From: Acanthochlamys bracteata
Taxonomy: Eukaryota > Streptophyta > Magnoliopsida > Pandanales > Velloziaceae
DNA length: 64,000 nucleotides
Direction of reading: 5' to 3'
Assembly: GCA_019914995.1 (NCBI GenBank)
Contig: CM034135.1
Span: forward strand, 7,690,501-7,754,500
Part shown: positions 1 to 12,216 of the stretch, piece after piece
How the letters are laid out: each line of letters starts with the position of its first letter
How positions within the stretch are numbered: position 1 is the stretch's first letter
The notes under the pieces: generated by a model
What the model was told of the DNA's origin: nothing
Database searches by the model: none
The model's input: only the letters and a program-made list of their open reading frames with translations
Program-made: the position numbers and the translations under genes

Positions 1-847
1 TGAAACAGAGATATGAAAGTCATCCCATAAGCAACACCAAACGCCCCGTAATTTGGGTTAAATATCCTGGAATTTGTTGTTTATGGTGTTTTAAATTCAC
101 TTGTAGTGATCATATCTTTGCATGGAATTTGATGATTAGAAGCTATCATTAGTGTTGTTTGAATTCAGGGTTTTTAATGTGATTTTTGGTTTCTGATGGT
201 GATGTTATCGGTAAAGAACCTTAAATCTGCGTTCTAGCTAGTGATTAATTTAGGCCAAGTTCTTATGCAACTAGTTCTTCGAAGGAGAGAAAATCATGCA
301 AAAATTATACATATAGAGCATAGCTGATGGGATCTCCTAGTAGGCTCTCTAGGGAATTGAAAACTGTGGAAGAGAATAAATTTTTTTTGTCGCAGGTCTG
401 ATTGGCTTGTGAGAAGAAAAAAAATGATTAATCTGTTTTCTAACCTTTTCTGGATCGAAAAGTGCTGCCAAAAGCTGTTTCTTATGCCTTCAATTTCTGG
501 AAAAACTTTTTAAAGCACAAAACAAGTTTTAAACACAATCCTTAAAGTACACTCCTCCTCCTATGTTGGAGTGTGAAGCTGGATATGTGGGCAGTTTGCT
601 TGTACCACTAATTAACTTCAATAGGAAGCACATTCTCTTGTTGATCAAGCCTCACCTAAGTTTAACAAATAAATGATTAACTGTAAAATTCTCTTCCTGT
701 ATTTCGGGAACAAAACTTGAACTTTCTATGCAAAGGGGGTTCCCTCAGATGTTTATTTTGATAAATTGATTGCTATAATCTTTCCTGTTAATTGTTTGGT
801 GAATTTGATGTATTGACCTTACTCTATTTCAGGTTTGAGTGGCAAGA
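1..847 (+). other. Upstream region and 5'-UTR of the HAD phosphatase gene
   Basis: No ORF of note. A pyrimidine-rich tract ending in AG at 831-832 looks like the acceptor of a 5'-UTR intron, so 833-847 would be the last 15 bases of leader before the ATG at 848. The first leader exon and promoter were not identified and may lie before the window. Confidence 0.5.
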
Positions 848-2291
848 ATGGAGTATGACGACCTCTACCAACAAGGACAGAGGCCAAAGTACAACTGCCT
901 TCTCTTTGGTATGCCTTTATACTCTTTGAGGTTTTGGTTTCTAGTTTAAGATATGAAGAGAAAGAGTTTTCATGAGTCTAGGCTATTTAACTCAGATCTT
1001 GATGACACTCTATACCCCCTCAGTTCTGGCTTAGCAAATGAGACCCGCAAGAACATTGGAGGTATCACAATTTCCGAAGAAGTTGTTCTGCTACTTATCT
1101 TGCAAGTGTTACAATTATGTATTCTGTTTTCGATTTTTTGTTTTTAGATTACATGGTGGAGAAACTTGGGATTGATAAGAGCAAGATTGATGATCTCTGC
1201 AATCTGCTTTACCAAAATTATGGAACAACAATGGCTGGGCTGAGGGTATGAAGAAATGATCACTTAGCATTGTTTACAATGGTATAATTGAGACTAGTTT
1301 ATGAGATTCTTTTCTTGTTTTATTTCTCAGGCTATCGGCTACAACTTTGATTATGATGACTACCACAGGTTTGTATCTGTCTAGCTACAAAGTATAGGCT
1401 ACTGATTTGCACTTCTTCTTGCGCTAAATTGTATTTTCACTCTATGCAGCTTTGTCCATGGAAGATTACCATATGAGAACCTTAAGCCGGATCCTATTCT
1501 TAGGCAAATTTTATTGAGTCTACCAATCCGCAAAGTGGTAAGATTCTTGAGTTCAGAAGCATTATTTTCTCATTCAAACTTTAGCCATCTTTTAACACAT
1601 TTATATGGTGTTGCAACAGATCTTCACAAATGGGGATAAAATTCATGCTGCCGAAGTTCTTAAGAGGCTGGGAGTGGAGGATTGCTTTGATGGAATCATT
1701 TGCTTTGAAACTCTCAATCCACCTTCCGATGTTAAGAATGGATTAGGTGGTGGAACTTCCATCTTTGACATTTTCACGCACTTCAATCAGAAAGATGCTA
1801 CTGCAGAGCTTCCAAGGACACCAATCCTCTGCAAACCGTCAGAAGATGCTATGGAGTACGCTCTAAAGCTGGCCAACATTGATCCTCACAGAGCTGTATG
1901 CAATTTCTTTATCTTCTTATGCCACATTCCAATAGATGAGTAACTATTTTTCTATGTTTTGCTGATTGGGTGAGCACTCTGCAGATATTCTTTGATGACA
2001 GTGTTCGTAACATTCAGGCTGGTAAAAGAATTGGCCTAGACACAGTTCTGGTGAGCACTGAGCTCCTACCTCTTGGGCAATCTTTACAGATGCAGTAACC
2101 GGGTTAATTTAACTTTGAACTGCCATCTACATGTTTCTCAGGTTGGCAAATCAAGCAGGGTAAAGGGTGCAGATCACGTACTGGAAAACATCCACAATCT
2201 CCGAGAGGCGTTGCCTGAGCTATGGGAAGATGCTGATAAACCTGAAGAAGTTCGTTACCCTGGCAAAGTTGCGATCGAGACTACCGCTTAA
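848..2291 (+). CDS. HAD-superfamily hydrolase, pyrimidine 5'-nucleotidase (Sdt1)-like
   Basis: Eight exons: 848-908, 996-1061, 1148-1245, 1331-1368, 1450-1537, 1620-1895, 1985-2050, 2142-2291. They total 843 nt and encode 280 residues in one frame. HAD motifs are all present: motif I DLDDT (nucleophile D21, acid/base D23), motif II Thr120 in FTNGD, motif III Lys189 in CKPSED, motif IV FFDDS (D213/D214). The family is Mg-dependent phosphohydrolases; yeast Sdt1/Ssm1-like members dephosphorylate pyrimidine nucleotides, and the substrate of this plant branch is inferred only. No signal peptide or membrane segment, so probably cytosolic. The start ATG sits 15 nt after a 5'-UTR intron acceptor and gives the family's usual short N-terminus. 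The gene looks intact. Confidence 0.9.
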
Positions 2292-2528
2292 GATCAGATT
2301 CTATGCAACTGTTCTGAGCAAAGAAGAATGTTCATGGGATACCATGGAGAGAAATATGAAAAATTTGGATGTGCTTCTCCATGCGATTGTTTTCGGAGCA
2401 GGCTTTGCCTCCTCCCGTTCATCAGTTTATGTAAATTTATTTCAGACTTTCGGTAGTAGTAAATTTCGTTACGGTTCTTCCATTTTAAAGGTTCAACCTC
2501 CTTGCGTCTAGTTCATCTCGTTGCTTGC
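2292..2528 (+). other. Probable 3'-UTR of the HAD gene
   Basis: Non-coding sequence of normal composition follows the stop codon. The composition changes abruptly to AT-rich repeat at about 2530. No clear polyadenylation signal was chosen. Confidence 0.4.
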
Positions 2529-2531
2529 TAA

Positions 2532-3010
2532 GGGCTTGTTTAGCAACTCATGAAACTCATTTTTTTCAAACTTATTTTTAAAATAAAATTAATATAAAAT
2601 TTTTTAAAAAATCAAGTAAATTGAATATAAATTTTTAAATATTTTTGTATAGCTAAAAATAATTTTTTTAAAAATTGAATTTATATAAACGTAGATCGTG
2701 TGTTTTAAGTATCTAAAAATTTCTGATTAGAATTAGAGTTTCACATAATTTATATATTTCAAACTAAAATTAAACTCAAAATCATACTTAAAAATTATTA
2801 TACTATACTTTCAAATTTCAGTCTAAAATTTAAATTTTACTTCCACTCGCTTCAAATAAAACATAAAAAATAAACTTCACTTTCAATTAATTTTTATTTT
2901 TAATTTTATTAAAATTTAATTATGTGTATAAAAATACATTTTAACATAAAATAAGGATATAAAAAACATGTCTTGTAGTTTTTCCGGAAATGAAAAATTT
3001 TATTGACAAC
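2532..3010. repeat. Truncated MITE-like AT-rich element
   Basis: The left edge, TAA then GGGCTTGTTTAGCAA at 2532, matches the terminal sequence of the MITEs at 38651 and 48029 (GGGCNTGTTTA after TTA/TAA). It leads into the same poly-A/T-rich interior. No matching right terminus was found before 3050, so this is likely an end fragment or a decayed copy. Confidence 0.4.
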
Positions 3011-3049
3011 ATTTTTGGCATTTACTACATGCAAATTCAGTTCCTAATC

Positions 3050-3635
3050 CTAAGTAAACCCTATTCAGTTTCCAGCAGCCGCCGCGCGATCTCCTCTCAC
3101 CGTCGCTGATCCCCTTCAATTTTTCCTACGATCTCCTGCTCCCCCTACTGCTGCCGTCTTTACTGCTGCCGCGCGGGCTAATTAAACTAGTCTTTAATTT
3201 CCGTTATTATTTTCCCGTTTAGGTGTTTATATGATCTCATCTATCTAACTTGTTTGGTCTTGTTGTTCTTCTTTTGATTCCTGTCTTTTGAAAAGTTCGA
3301 GCAGTGAATAGTGAGAGTGATTTTTTTGGCAATAGATGCTTACATTTCTCTTTTAGTTTAGATTTTTTTTTTTTTCTTGAAAGTGTTTGGATTTATTTTG
3401 TTTGAAATTGTATGTTTTATGCCGCGATAAGATGTAGAAGTAGATGGAAAAAAATCGGCAGTTTTGATGATAAGCCCTTTTCTTCTGAGAATGTTTGTTT
3501 TCCTAATTCTGGCAACCTGGTTTGTGAGCTATTTGTTTTATACTGCTGATCTATTGTTTTTTCCAATGTTCAGAAAGTTTTGGAAGGCTCGTCTAGTACG
3601 AAAACGAAATGGCTCCACCGGCGAAAGGTATTATC
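3050..3635 (+). other. Orphan gene-start-like segment (telo-box, CT-rich leader, short exon)
   Basis: A telo-box AAACCCTA lies at 3056-3063, followed by about 120 bp of CT/GC-rich leader-like sequence in otherwise AT-rich DNA. An AG acceptor at about 3573 precedes an exon-like segment containing an ATG (codons M-A-P-P-A-K) that ends in AAAG|GTATT near 3628. Telo-boxes are typical of promoters of translation and ribosome genes. I could not find following exons, so this may be the 5' piece of a broken or duplicated gene. Confidence 0.3.
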
Positions 3636-3639
3636 TCCT

Positions 3640-6600
3640 TATGATTATAAGTGAAATCTCTTTTGTTTAGTTGGTTATGCATAGCTTCTTGTTTGAGAAA
3701 TTTATTAGCATTTTAAGTGTCATTGATTTTACTCATGCTTGTTTAAGTGTGGCTCCGTTAAACTGTTAAATCAAGTAACCAAATTTCTTGCGCCTTTCTT
3801 CATACGTGCAAAGTTGGTCTCTTCTAGTGTTCATAACTATAATACACTTTGTTTTTTGGATGGGAGTTCCAGATATGATTTCTGGAGTACTTTATTCATG
3901 GTATATAGTTTGTTGCTTATTCTACTTGCAGTTAATTTCTGCATGTATCTTGATACCTGATTGTTAGAGCTGGCATGTTTATTATTTATGCAACTCAGAA
4001 TCGTGAATGATGATTGTAAAGAGCTTAAACTTGATAGCTGTATGATTGAATAGATTGATTTTGGCTGAATTTATAAACATCTTGGTCATGTTTTAATTGA
4101 TTGAAGTTTGCTTCAGATATTTTTGTCAACTGCTTTAAAGGCTGCATAGTTGTTCTGTTCCCAATATGCTGGTATTGTGATTTGGTCCCTGTTCTTCAAC
4201 AGTCTGGTCTGGCCTCCAGTTCTTCTAAATCTATTTTAATTAGTTTTGCTAATGTTCATGTTTGGACTACTGGTGCTAGCACTCAGGCAAAACACCTCGA
4301 TTATAATAAAAGCATTGCCAAAGATATACGATTGCTGTAGCTAGGAGACTATCCTTTCTCTGGATTTTTGGGTTAGTTACGAGGAAAGATACCTACTTTT
4401 CTCTTGACAACTGTGAAAAATACTTGCTCGAACTTGAAAGTGAAACAGCATGTAATAGCTCCAAAGCCTCTGTTTGTTTTAGTTCCAAAGGTTCAATCTG
4501 TGAGGGAAACAGCATGCAATAGTAAGCTTATGGGCATAGCTTGACAGACATTTCTATCTTTGAATTATAAAACTAAATGTACCATGATCAGGAAAGAAAA
4601 CATCGACTAACTGAAAGAAGATAGTGGCTCATATTAAAACGTACTCGTTGTATTTATCTTCAATGGTTTAATTCTACAAACAAAGCAAGCTTAATTGTGG
4701 AAAATGTTGGATATTATGTTAGAAACTAACATGAAACAAGTTGATTATCAAGTACAAAACATTCTAACTTAATAGAAATCAGAAAAGTTGCTACTTGAAA
4801 TTCTTAAAATATTGAAAAGTAAAAACAGAACAATATGCACAAGAAGCACTGGAGTAGATACCATCGGTGTAGCCCTTAATTTAGCAGTAAGGGCCTCTAT
4901 CTGTTCTGAGTACTCGTTCAATTTTGCTTTTGAGATGCTGCAAGCAAATCAGGAGCACAACAGTTACTAAAAGTCTTTTAAGAAAAAAGAGACAGATACT
5001 CAAGTACAAGTTGATGAATCAATAACATATTTGAGTTTTATAATCTCATCCGAAGGATGTACTTCTATTTTGCGGTAGAAGTAATTGACACGCCACTGAA
5101 GAACAGAAACAGTCATCTAGCAGAGAAAGACTAGAAGGTATGCATGTTAACACACAGTATACTTGTCAGTAGAGATCCTAAAAGCAAAAGTGGAAAGACA
5201 AAATACACCATCATGAGGAGAAAAAGACTAGATGATATGGTTCTAGCGAAGCATAAAACTAGCAGGAACAGTCATCAAGTATGATATCTAAATATGAAGA
5301 TGACATAATGCAAGTAAGTAAACTGTCGTAACAAGATTATTTCTGTGGCAACTTCAGAAGGAAGCATGGACCACATACTGCAGGGTGCTCCATATAGTAA
5401 TTGTCAACATCACCTAGGTAACCACATCTCCAAGATAAGTTGACATAAGATATCCCTATAAAATCAGAAATATTATGCCAAGCTATGACATACGAGCATC
5501 CAAAATGAACACATACAAAGTACTTCAAGATAGCCAAAATTGACAGAGAACAAAGGCATAGTTCAATCGTAGAGGAGATTGATGGTCTCATAAGATGGGG
5601 GATGAAGGTGCTCGTATAAGGAATGGATGCAAATGAAATTTTTTATTTATTTAAGTAAACTGAAAACTGTAGTAAGAGGTGAGATTTTCTATCAAATTAA
5701 CATGACAGATATTTGGGAAGAAATAAACAATGTTTTTGAAAGCATTCTTGTTAATAGTAATTTGCTATTTGTGCAAGTCCCATAAAAATTGTATCCAACT
5801 ATTAGATACATAGTTTGGGACTATCAAAATTGCCACAATCGCAAAGCTGGAAGAGAGGAGAGATATAAGCTTCTGATTACTCATAAGAATCCTACAAATG
5901 CTGAACATGTTTGGCAGCAACAATAGTAAAATATGCATACTTCTTAGACAAGTCTCCTAACCAGAACTACACATTGAACAACCTTCACAATTTAGATAAT
6001 TCATGAAAGATCTTATTTAAATCGTCCCTGAGACTGGTCCTCGTTGCTTTGTTTAAAATTTTGCTTCTTTTAAAATTTTTTCTTTTCTTGTTCGGATTAA
6101 GAGAGAAGTCAAAGTTGTCTTGTTCTTAGCGGTGTCGTTCTTCCTCGCTTCGGTTTCTTCTTCTTGATTGCTCCAAGATTCCAACAACAACAAGAACCTC
6201 AAAACAACTTCTCAGGTAATAAATCTTCTATATCGGGAAAAAATGTAGGTTTCATAATTTCTTTGTTGTTCCGCAATTCTGGAAAATGAATGTTGAATCT
6301 GTTTTGGAGAATTTTTAAGTTGGTGTGGTTGGTTTTGGTTATGGATTATAGTAATAGTGTTCAAATTTCTTCTTTTTTCTTTAAAGGAATTCAGATCTCA
6401 TAATCACTAGGATTAATGGGTATATTTCGTATCTGTAAATATCTTTTCTTTTTCTTTTCATTCCCTTTTTGTGGCTCTTAGAAAATTTCCAACAGTGCAG
6501 TGGTTGTCTTTAGATTAAGTAATAAGCGGCAGTTCAATACTTCTATTGAATCGGTCATTCAGTATAATACAGTCTCTCTTTTATCAAAGATAATTGTTAA

Positions 6601-6690
6601 TTGAACAGATAAAAAGTTTTGCATCACTAAGACATATTCTTGGTTATAGAAATCCAAGTCACTACCAGACCTGACTGGAAGCTACATGTT
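3640..6690. other. Intergenic region without recognisable gene
   Basis: About 3 kb with only short ORFs. A few minus-strand segments look exon-like: coiled-coil-like frames near 4830-4950 and others near 5040-5090 and 5340-5620. None matches a family I recognise. A pyrimidine-rich, leader-like segment at about 6090-6215 ends in CTTCTCAG|GTAATA, which resembles a 5'-UTR exon with a splice donor. Confidence 0.3.
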
Positions 6691-6694
6691 GATA

Positions 6695-6990
6695 ATTTAG
6701 ATGCATATTTACCTCTGTATGCAAGCATGATTTCTTTAGAACGCATCCGAGCCACTAAAATTCTTTGCAAGCTGCATATATTGTTTAGATGCAAATCTAT
6801 ATGCAGGCAGGATTGCTTTGGAACACAAATGAGCTAACTAAGATTGCTTTGCGAGATGCATAGATGGATTTGATGCACATTTATGCTGTATGCAAGTGTG
6901 TTGAGCCAGAAAGTATATGTAGCAATTCATCATACATACTTGTTTAGTCAGAAAGTATACCTAGCAATTCATATTATTATATGATCTACT
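6695..6990. repeat. Degenerate ~80-bp and ~45-bp tandem repeats
   Basis: Successive units begin with GATGCA (6699, 6788, 6868) followed by a TATGCA(A/G)G(C/T) segment, and two of them continue with a TTGGAAC-like stretch and a TTTGC(A/G)AG end. A second pair starts CAGAAAGTATA and contains AGCAATTCAT, at about 6908 and 6950. Units are diverged and non-coding. The segment lies upstream of PIG-B. Confidence 0.45.
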
Positions 6991-7079
6991 TGTAGCTGTG
7001 TTAAGCTATAAGTAGCTTTCAGTTTATGAAAGGATGTTTTATATGAGATATTTATGATAGTGTAGAAATATAAATTAAT

Positions 7080-7724
7080 AATTTTAGTTATTAAATAGGT
7101 CGACCCGAATTTGACTCGGATATCAAAAAGGTTGACTTAGAGTTAGACAATTTTGATCCATATGAATATATGCGTCGGATTATGGTTGAGCGATTTTGAT
7201 CCGTTTATTAAATGGGTTGACTTGGAACCTGATCTGTTAACCCCAAACCCTACTGTAGATGTATTTATTCAGTGGAATGTGTTAATGCTGCTTGTTTGCA
7301 GTTTCCATCTTAAGATATTTGAATCTTGCATAGGTTTTGAAAGGTGTAAATAGTAGCGACTATATCTTAGTATCGTGTTTCTGCAAGTAAGGCAGGTGAT
7401 GAAATCGGAAATGCACTTGTTATGCTACAGGGAAGAAAGGGGACATAACTTTGTTCGATTCAGAGCTGGATCAGCCAATTCAGCTAACATTGATTTAAAC
7501 ATACCACGCATCACCAAAGCATATAATTATTTTTTTCTCAGTAATTGAGTATTTCTTTGGGGTTTACAATGGAAGTTTGCTGCTCTTCCCTTACAGAATG
7601 CATTTGCTAGTCGTAAAGGTTGACAGTGTTTTAACAATTTACCAATTTTTCATTTGGTCTTGGTTTTGGACCCAACCTGGACCCTTAAATAGAGACTGTT
7701 TCAGTCGAAGAGATCTCGAAGCTC
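7080..7724. other. Spacer before PIG-B with GACCC-rich remnant
   Basis: At 7098-7240 repeated words of the type GACCCGAATTTGAC, TTTGATCC and GGTTGACTT occur. They resemble the subterminal GACCC repeats of the hAT element at 32-38 kb but have no ORF and no paired end. The remainder up to 7724 would hold the PIG-B promoter and leader. No clear TATA box was chosen. Confidence 0.3.
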
Positions 7725-10700
7725 ATGGAAACTGTTCGTCGCCGGAGATCTGAGATCGCTGGAGAAGAAAAGCAGCATATCTGTAATGAGTCTTCTTCTG
7801 GAGATGTGAATAATGGCTTCCTTTCGTGGGTTTTCGAATCTGAGAAGAAGCTGTTGGGATTCTGTTTGGCTTTCAGGGTAGTGAATGCTTTACTGGTGCA
7901 GACTTACTTCAACCCGGATGAGCATTGGCAAGCTCTTGAGGTCGCTCACCGGATCACTTTCGGGTACAAATTCAATCGCTAAAAAATAAGTTTCTCTGAT
8001 TCTGTTTGAATCTTTATAAGAATTTCTTGAGCTTCTCATGTAGGATGATGAAAATGGCTTCGATAATAGTTAGAAGCAATCTAGAGTAGCAACTACAAGT
8101 GTGCATAGTGTGCTTGTTGAAGCCAAGCAGCTGAATAGGTTTTGTTATACCTGTATCGCTGGTTGTTCGTCAATAGAAGAATACATTATTAGTAATTTGT
8201 TTAGTTTGATGCATTGCTAATGGGTTGGTGATATCAAAATGAAATCTTTGATGATGAGTCAGTTAACAGATACGGGCATTTGACATGGGAGTGGGAGAAG
8301 GGGATAAGGAGTTACCTCCATCCATTGATCTTTGCTCTGTTTTACAAGATTTTGGCGTTCCTGCGATTGGATGCACCTTGGTTCATGGTCAGTTTTCCAT
8401 CCTACAATTTTATATTTTGTGTTTCATCCATTGACAATGCTGGATGTAGTGGTTCGTTTTCCCTTAGTACGATGACTTTTCATTTTAGTTGTCAATTTTT
8501 ATCAGTTGGCTTTGTGTTCCTCCGGATGACATTGTGTTAACTGAATATGAGTATCTCTGCTGAATGTACGCAATTTGTTTTTGTGATGACCTTTTATCAA
8601 AAGGTAAGCTTGAGAGTAGCTCGTTCGTTGTAGAGAATCTTCTCACTTGGCACGTATTTAATTGCACATTATCTTTTATTTTCCTCTTGCGTGGTACTGG
8701 ACCTCAGTTATTTTGATACAGCAGGGTCTTTTCTTGATAAAAACAGTCTTTCAATGTGATGCTTTTTATGTGCATAATAATTTTATGTGCAATGAGGTGA
8801 TATCATATATCCTACCTAGATTTGAATTTGGTTTAAACATTTTTTGGAATATGTATTGTTCATAATATCCAATGCATCGGTTTTCAATAGGCTACATTGG
8901 AAGCATGATATGCTAATGTCTTTCTTGCTTTTAGGTAAGAGGTCCACGACTTGTGCAGTCTCTATTCTCGTCTGTTGGAGATGTGTATCTATACAAGCTT
9001 TCGCAACTCGTCTTTGATGAGCAAGTTGCACGATATGCAGTATCCTTCTCTATATTCCTTTTTGTTCTTTATTTTTAATCTTTCATACTCTTGTTATACA
9101 TATAATCATCCGAATATTGTGCTCTTAATTATCTTTACAGCTCTTTTGTCAATTTGTGAATTGGTTCACATTCTTCTGCATCACAAGAACATTATCAAAC
9201 TGCTTAGAGACAGTCTTAACTGCAGCTGGACTATTCTACTGGCTTTCAGCCAACGGTTCTTACAAACAGGTTCTTCAAAATTCAAGAAAGTTGGCTTTAT
9301 GTATAGCAGCTGTTGCTTGTGTAATAAGACCTACTAGTGCAATTACCTGGTTCTATATCGGAGTTTTGGATATCTTGACAGTGGAAGACAAGTTGAAGCT
9401 TCTGTCTCTGGAAGTACTTCCTATAGGGTATGTGCAATGATATCTCTTCATGTCATTTATCCCAAAAATACTTATATCACTTAAAACGCTTAATAGGATG
9501 GATTATATCTCTTAGGTTCTTGCAATTTAATTTAGAAGCTAAACTTTAGAAAGAGTAAAATTTCTTTGTTTCATTTTGTTGTTTTCGAAGTACTTCTCCT
9601 AATCCATGCCACCGTGCATTTTTTTTGGGTCACAGGTTTCTAGTACTTGCATTGGCATGTGTCTTGGATAGATGGATATATGGCTCTTGGGTACTTGTAC
9701 CGCTTAATTTTTTTAAATTCAATTTTCTTTCTTCTGGAGGAGACTACTATGGGACCCATAAATGGCACTGGTACTTCACTCAGGGATTTTCTTCCATGCT
9801 TTTGACCTTCTTACCTTTTTCTTTAGCTGGCATCTTTCAATCAAAAGAATGGAGGCTCTCTGGTTTGATTGCTTGGGTTCTGGGTGCTTACAGCATTCTT
9901 GGTCACAAAGAATTCAGGTAATGTACAGTAGCTTCAAATTTTCTTCTTGAAAGTGCTGGTGACATTTGTTGCCATAAGATTCTCCGAGTTGAACATTTAG
10001 TCTGATTGCAGATTTGTCTTGCCTGTGCTTCCAGTAGCTCTTATATTCTCTGGATATTCATTGGCAACAATGGCCAGGCAAAATTCTTATAAAAGAAAAG
10101 TGGCAAGGAATTATATAAGAAATCACTCAAAGGTTCAACTCTCAATCATTTTCCTCGTTATAACTAATGTCCCAATGGCATTATATATGAGCTTACTTCA
10201 TCAGGTAAAGTAGCATGCTGAGCACATTGGTTCTTATACTACCTGTGTTTGTTGCCCGTTTTGCACTTATCTCCTGCTAAATAGCATCCGAGATAGCCGT
10301 CTTTTGTCTAACATTTGCCCGTTGTGGCTTGCCACCAAGGTTGGCAAGCTTGGTATTCTTTCTAATGCTTACTTGCAGAATTGCCAGCCAGAGGGGAAGT
10401 GAAGATGTTATGTACTTTCTAGCAAAAGAGGCTCAAGTTGGAAAAGTCAAGAGTGTCTTGTTCCTCATGCCGTGCCACTCGACGCCGTATTACTCTGCAT
10501 TGCACAAAAACTTGCAAATGCGCTTTATGGACTGCTCTCCAAGGTAGTATTCAAAAAATTTCTCAGATTTCATATTTATTTGCAATGTTTTGTCCGATTC
10601 AGTCAAATATTTACATCTCATTTATTGATAATTGTTTCCCATTTAAATAACAGTGATCTTAGAGGAATGCCAGATGAGTCAGATCGTTTCTTGTTGGACC

Positions 10701-11214
10701 CTGTTACCTTTGTCTCGCAATTGTTCACAAACTCGTCCTTACCCAGTCACATTGTGCTATTTGACCCTCAAGAAAGACTTCTAAAAGATCTCCTGGCCTC
10801 CCATCTGTATGAAGAGGTAATAGTTACCAGTGTTGCTCATCTTTGATGCATGAAGATTCACTTGACTTTCTCTTTTATCTATATATCCGAGTACATTCTG
10901 CTTGGTTCAAAAGGTACCCTACATGTCATGAATCTCCACTGGTTGATAAATTTCTAATAGTTTTGTTGCCAAACACAAAACATGAATGCTAATACTAGAA
11001 CGAGATTGTAAACACCATCTTATCGGAAGATCCTAAGTTCTTACCTTTTCTTTGCTCAACTTTAAGTTTCGAATTCATCTTGACAATTAGTCTATCTGAG
11101 CTTTAACTTAGTATATTGTTTACTGGACAGGTGAAAAGATTCTTCCATGCCCATTTTGCAGTGGACCGTGATCATCAGGCTTCTGTTGTCCTTTATGCTC
11201 GAGCAGATAGCTGA
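7725..11214 (+). CDS. PIGB: GPI mannosyltransferase 3 (PIG-B / Arabidopsis APTG1-like)
   Basis: Nine exons: 7725-7963, 8270-8387, 8935-9039, 9141-9427, 9636-9917, 10012-10204, 10392-10543, 10654-10816, 11131-11214. They total 1623 nt, 540 residues, with one open frame throughout. This is a GT22 (Alg9/PIG-B family) polytopic ER membrane enzyme that adds the third mannose to the GPI-anchor core from dolichol-phosphate-mannose. Visible marks are the lumenal NPDEHWQ motif (N63-Q69), many hydrophobic segments, and the family motif HKEFRF (340-345). A hydrophilic C-terminal domain follows, ending in an HFAVDRDH-like segment. The acceptor at 10391/10392 was chosen over the AG at about 10378 because it keeps the LLHQ-RGSEDVM junction seen in PIG-B. 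Gene looks functional. Confidence 0.93.
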
Positions 11215-12216
11215 TATCATTGCGTAATCTCGTAAGGCAATAGTTGGATATAATAGCTGGCAGCAACAGTTATACCTCGAGCACTATGTGGATTCAAGAT
11301 GTCAGTATTCGGATCTTTGGATTTATGTTTCTAACACAGCTTAAATCTAAGTAGCTGCGTGGGTTCTGAAGCTTGAAATTAATTAGATTGAAAAAGAATT
11401 TTGGGCATGCACCAAGCCGTGCCTGTAGAATTCATGAACTCTTCCTTCTTATTCACCTCAAAGTTCTTCTACATGGTTTTTGTATCTGCAATCCTTGAGT
11501 TTGGAATTGTTGCATATTAAAAGGTTTCAAACTCTATGCATGTTTTACTTTGCGATTCCATTCAAAACACTAATTGTGATTTTTATTTTCATCAACAATA
11601 GCATTATTCCAATTTTCGTTTTTCAAAGATCTCAAGTACCACATTCCAAATTTTCGAACAACTTATCATTAAACTCCAACACTTTATTCAGGAGATACCT
11701 TGAACAACTGCAACAAACAACAACTCATTCAAAGAAAGGGAAGAAATCTGGATTACAAATTACACGAAGCCAACAACCATCAAGCACTAGAGATTTTATT
11801 ACATTAACTGAATGATCGATGCTTGCTCACTAACTTCAGCAGACCCGCATAATTTCTACAGGCCATCAACCAGAAAGGAAATTTTCATATACCTTCTGAT
11901 ATAATCATATTATATACTAAATAGAAAAGAGCTGGCTTTATGTATGATAAAGCCATTAAACTATATCGAGTGGCTCTCCTGGGGCATTCATGGCCGAGCT
12001 ACTCTTATCTATAGCTGATGTAAACAGGACTCGGCCACCTGCAGACCGAAAGATTTGCTTGCTGAATATTTGATCAATAAGCCCCATTAGAAAGAATGAG
12101 AATGGGGAGAAGTTACCTTGTATAATCAACCAATGAGACTACCACAAGTTCCGAAAGCCAGACTTCCGCAAAGATCAGAATAACATGTGAGGAAGTCTTC
12201 AGTAATATACATCATA
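11215..12216. other. Convergent 3' spacer between PIG-B and the GRAS gene
   Basis: This presumably holds both 3'-UTRs. The ORF at 11480-11815 has no recognisable domain and lies in AT-rich DNA, so it is not called. The spacer has no other feature. Confidence 0.4.

Noticed and set aside
5337-5591. 84-residue minus-strand ORF with Cys-rich end
   Set aside because: Frames are inconsistent across candidate splice sites and no family is recognised.
11480-11815. 111-residue plus-strand ORF between PIG-B and GRAS
   Set aside because: No domain, lies in convergent 3'-UTR space, composition like non-coding DNA.
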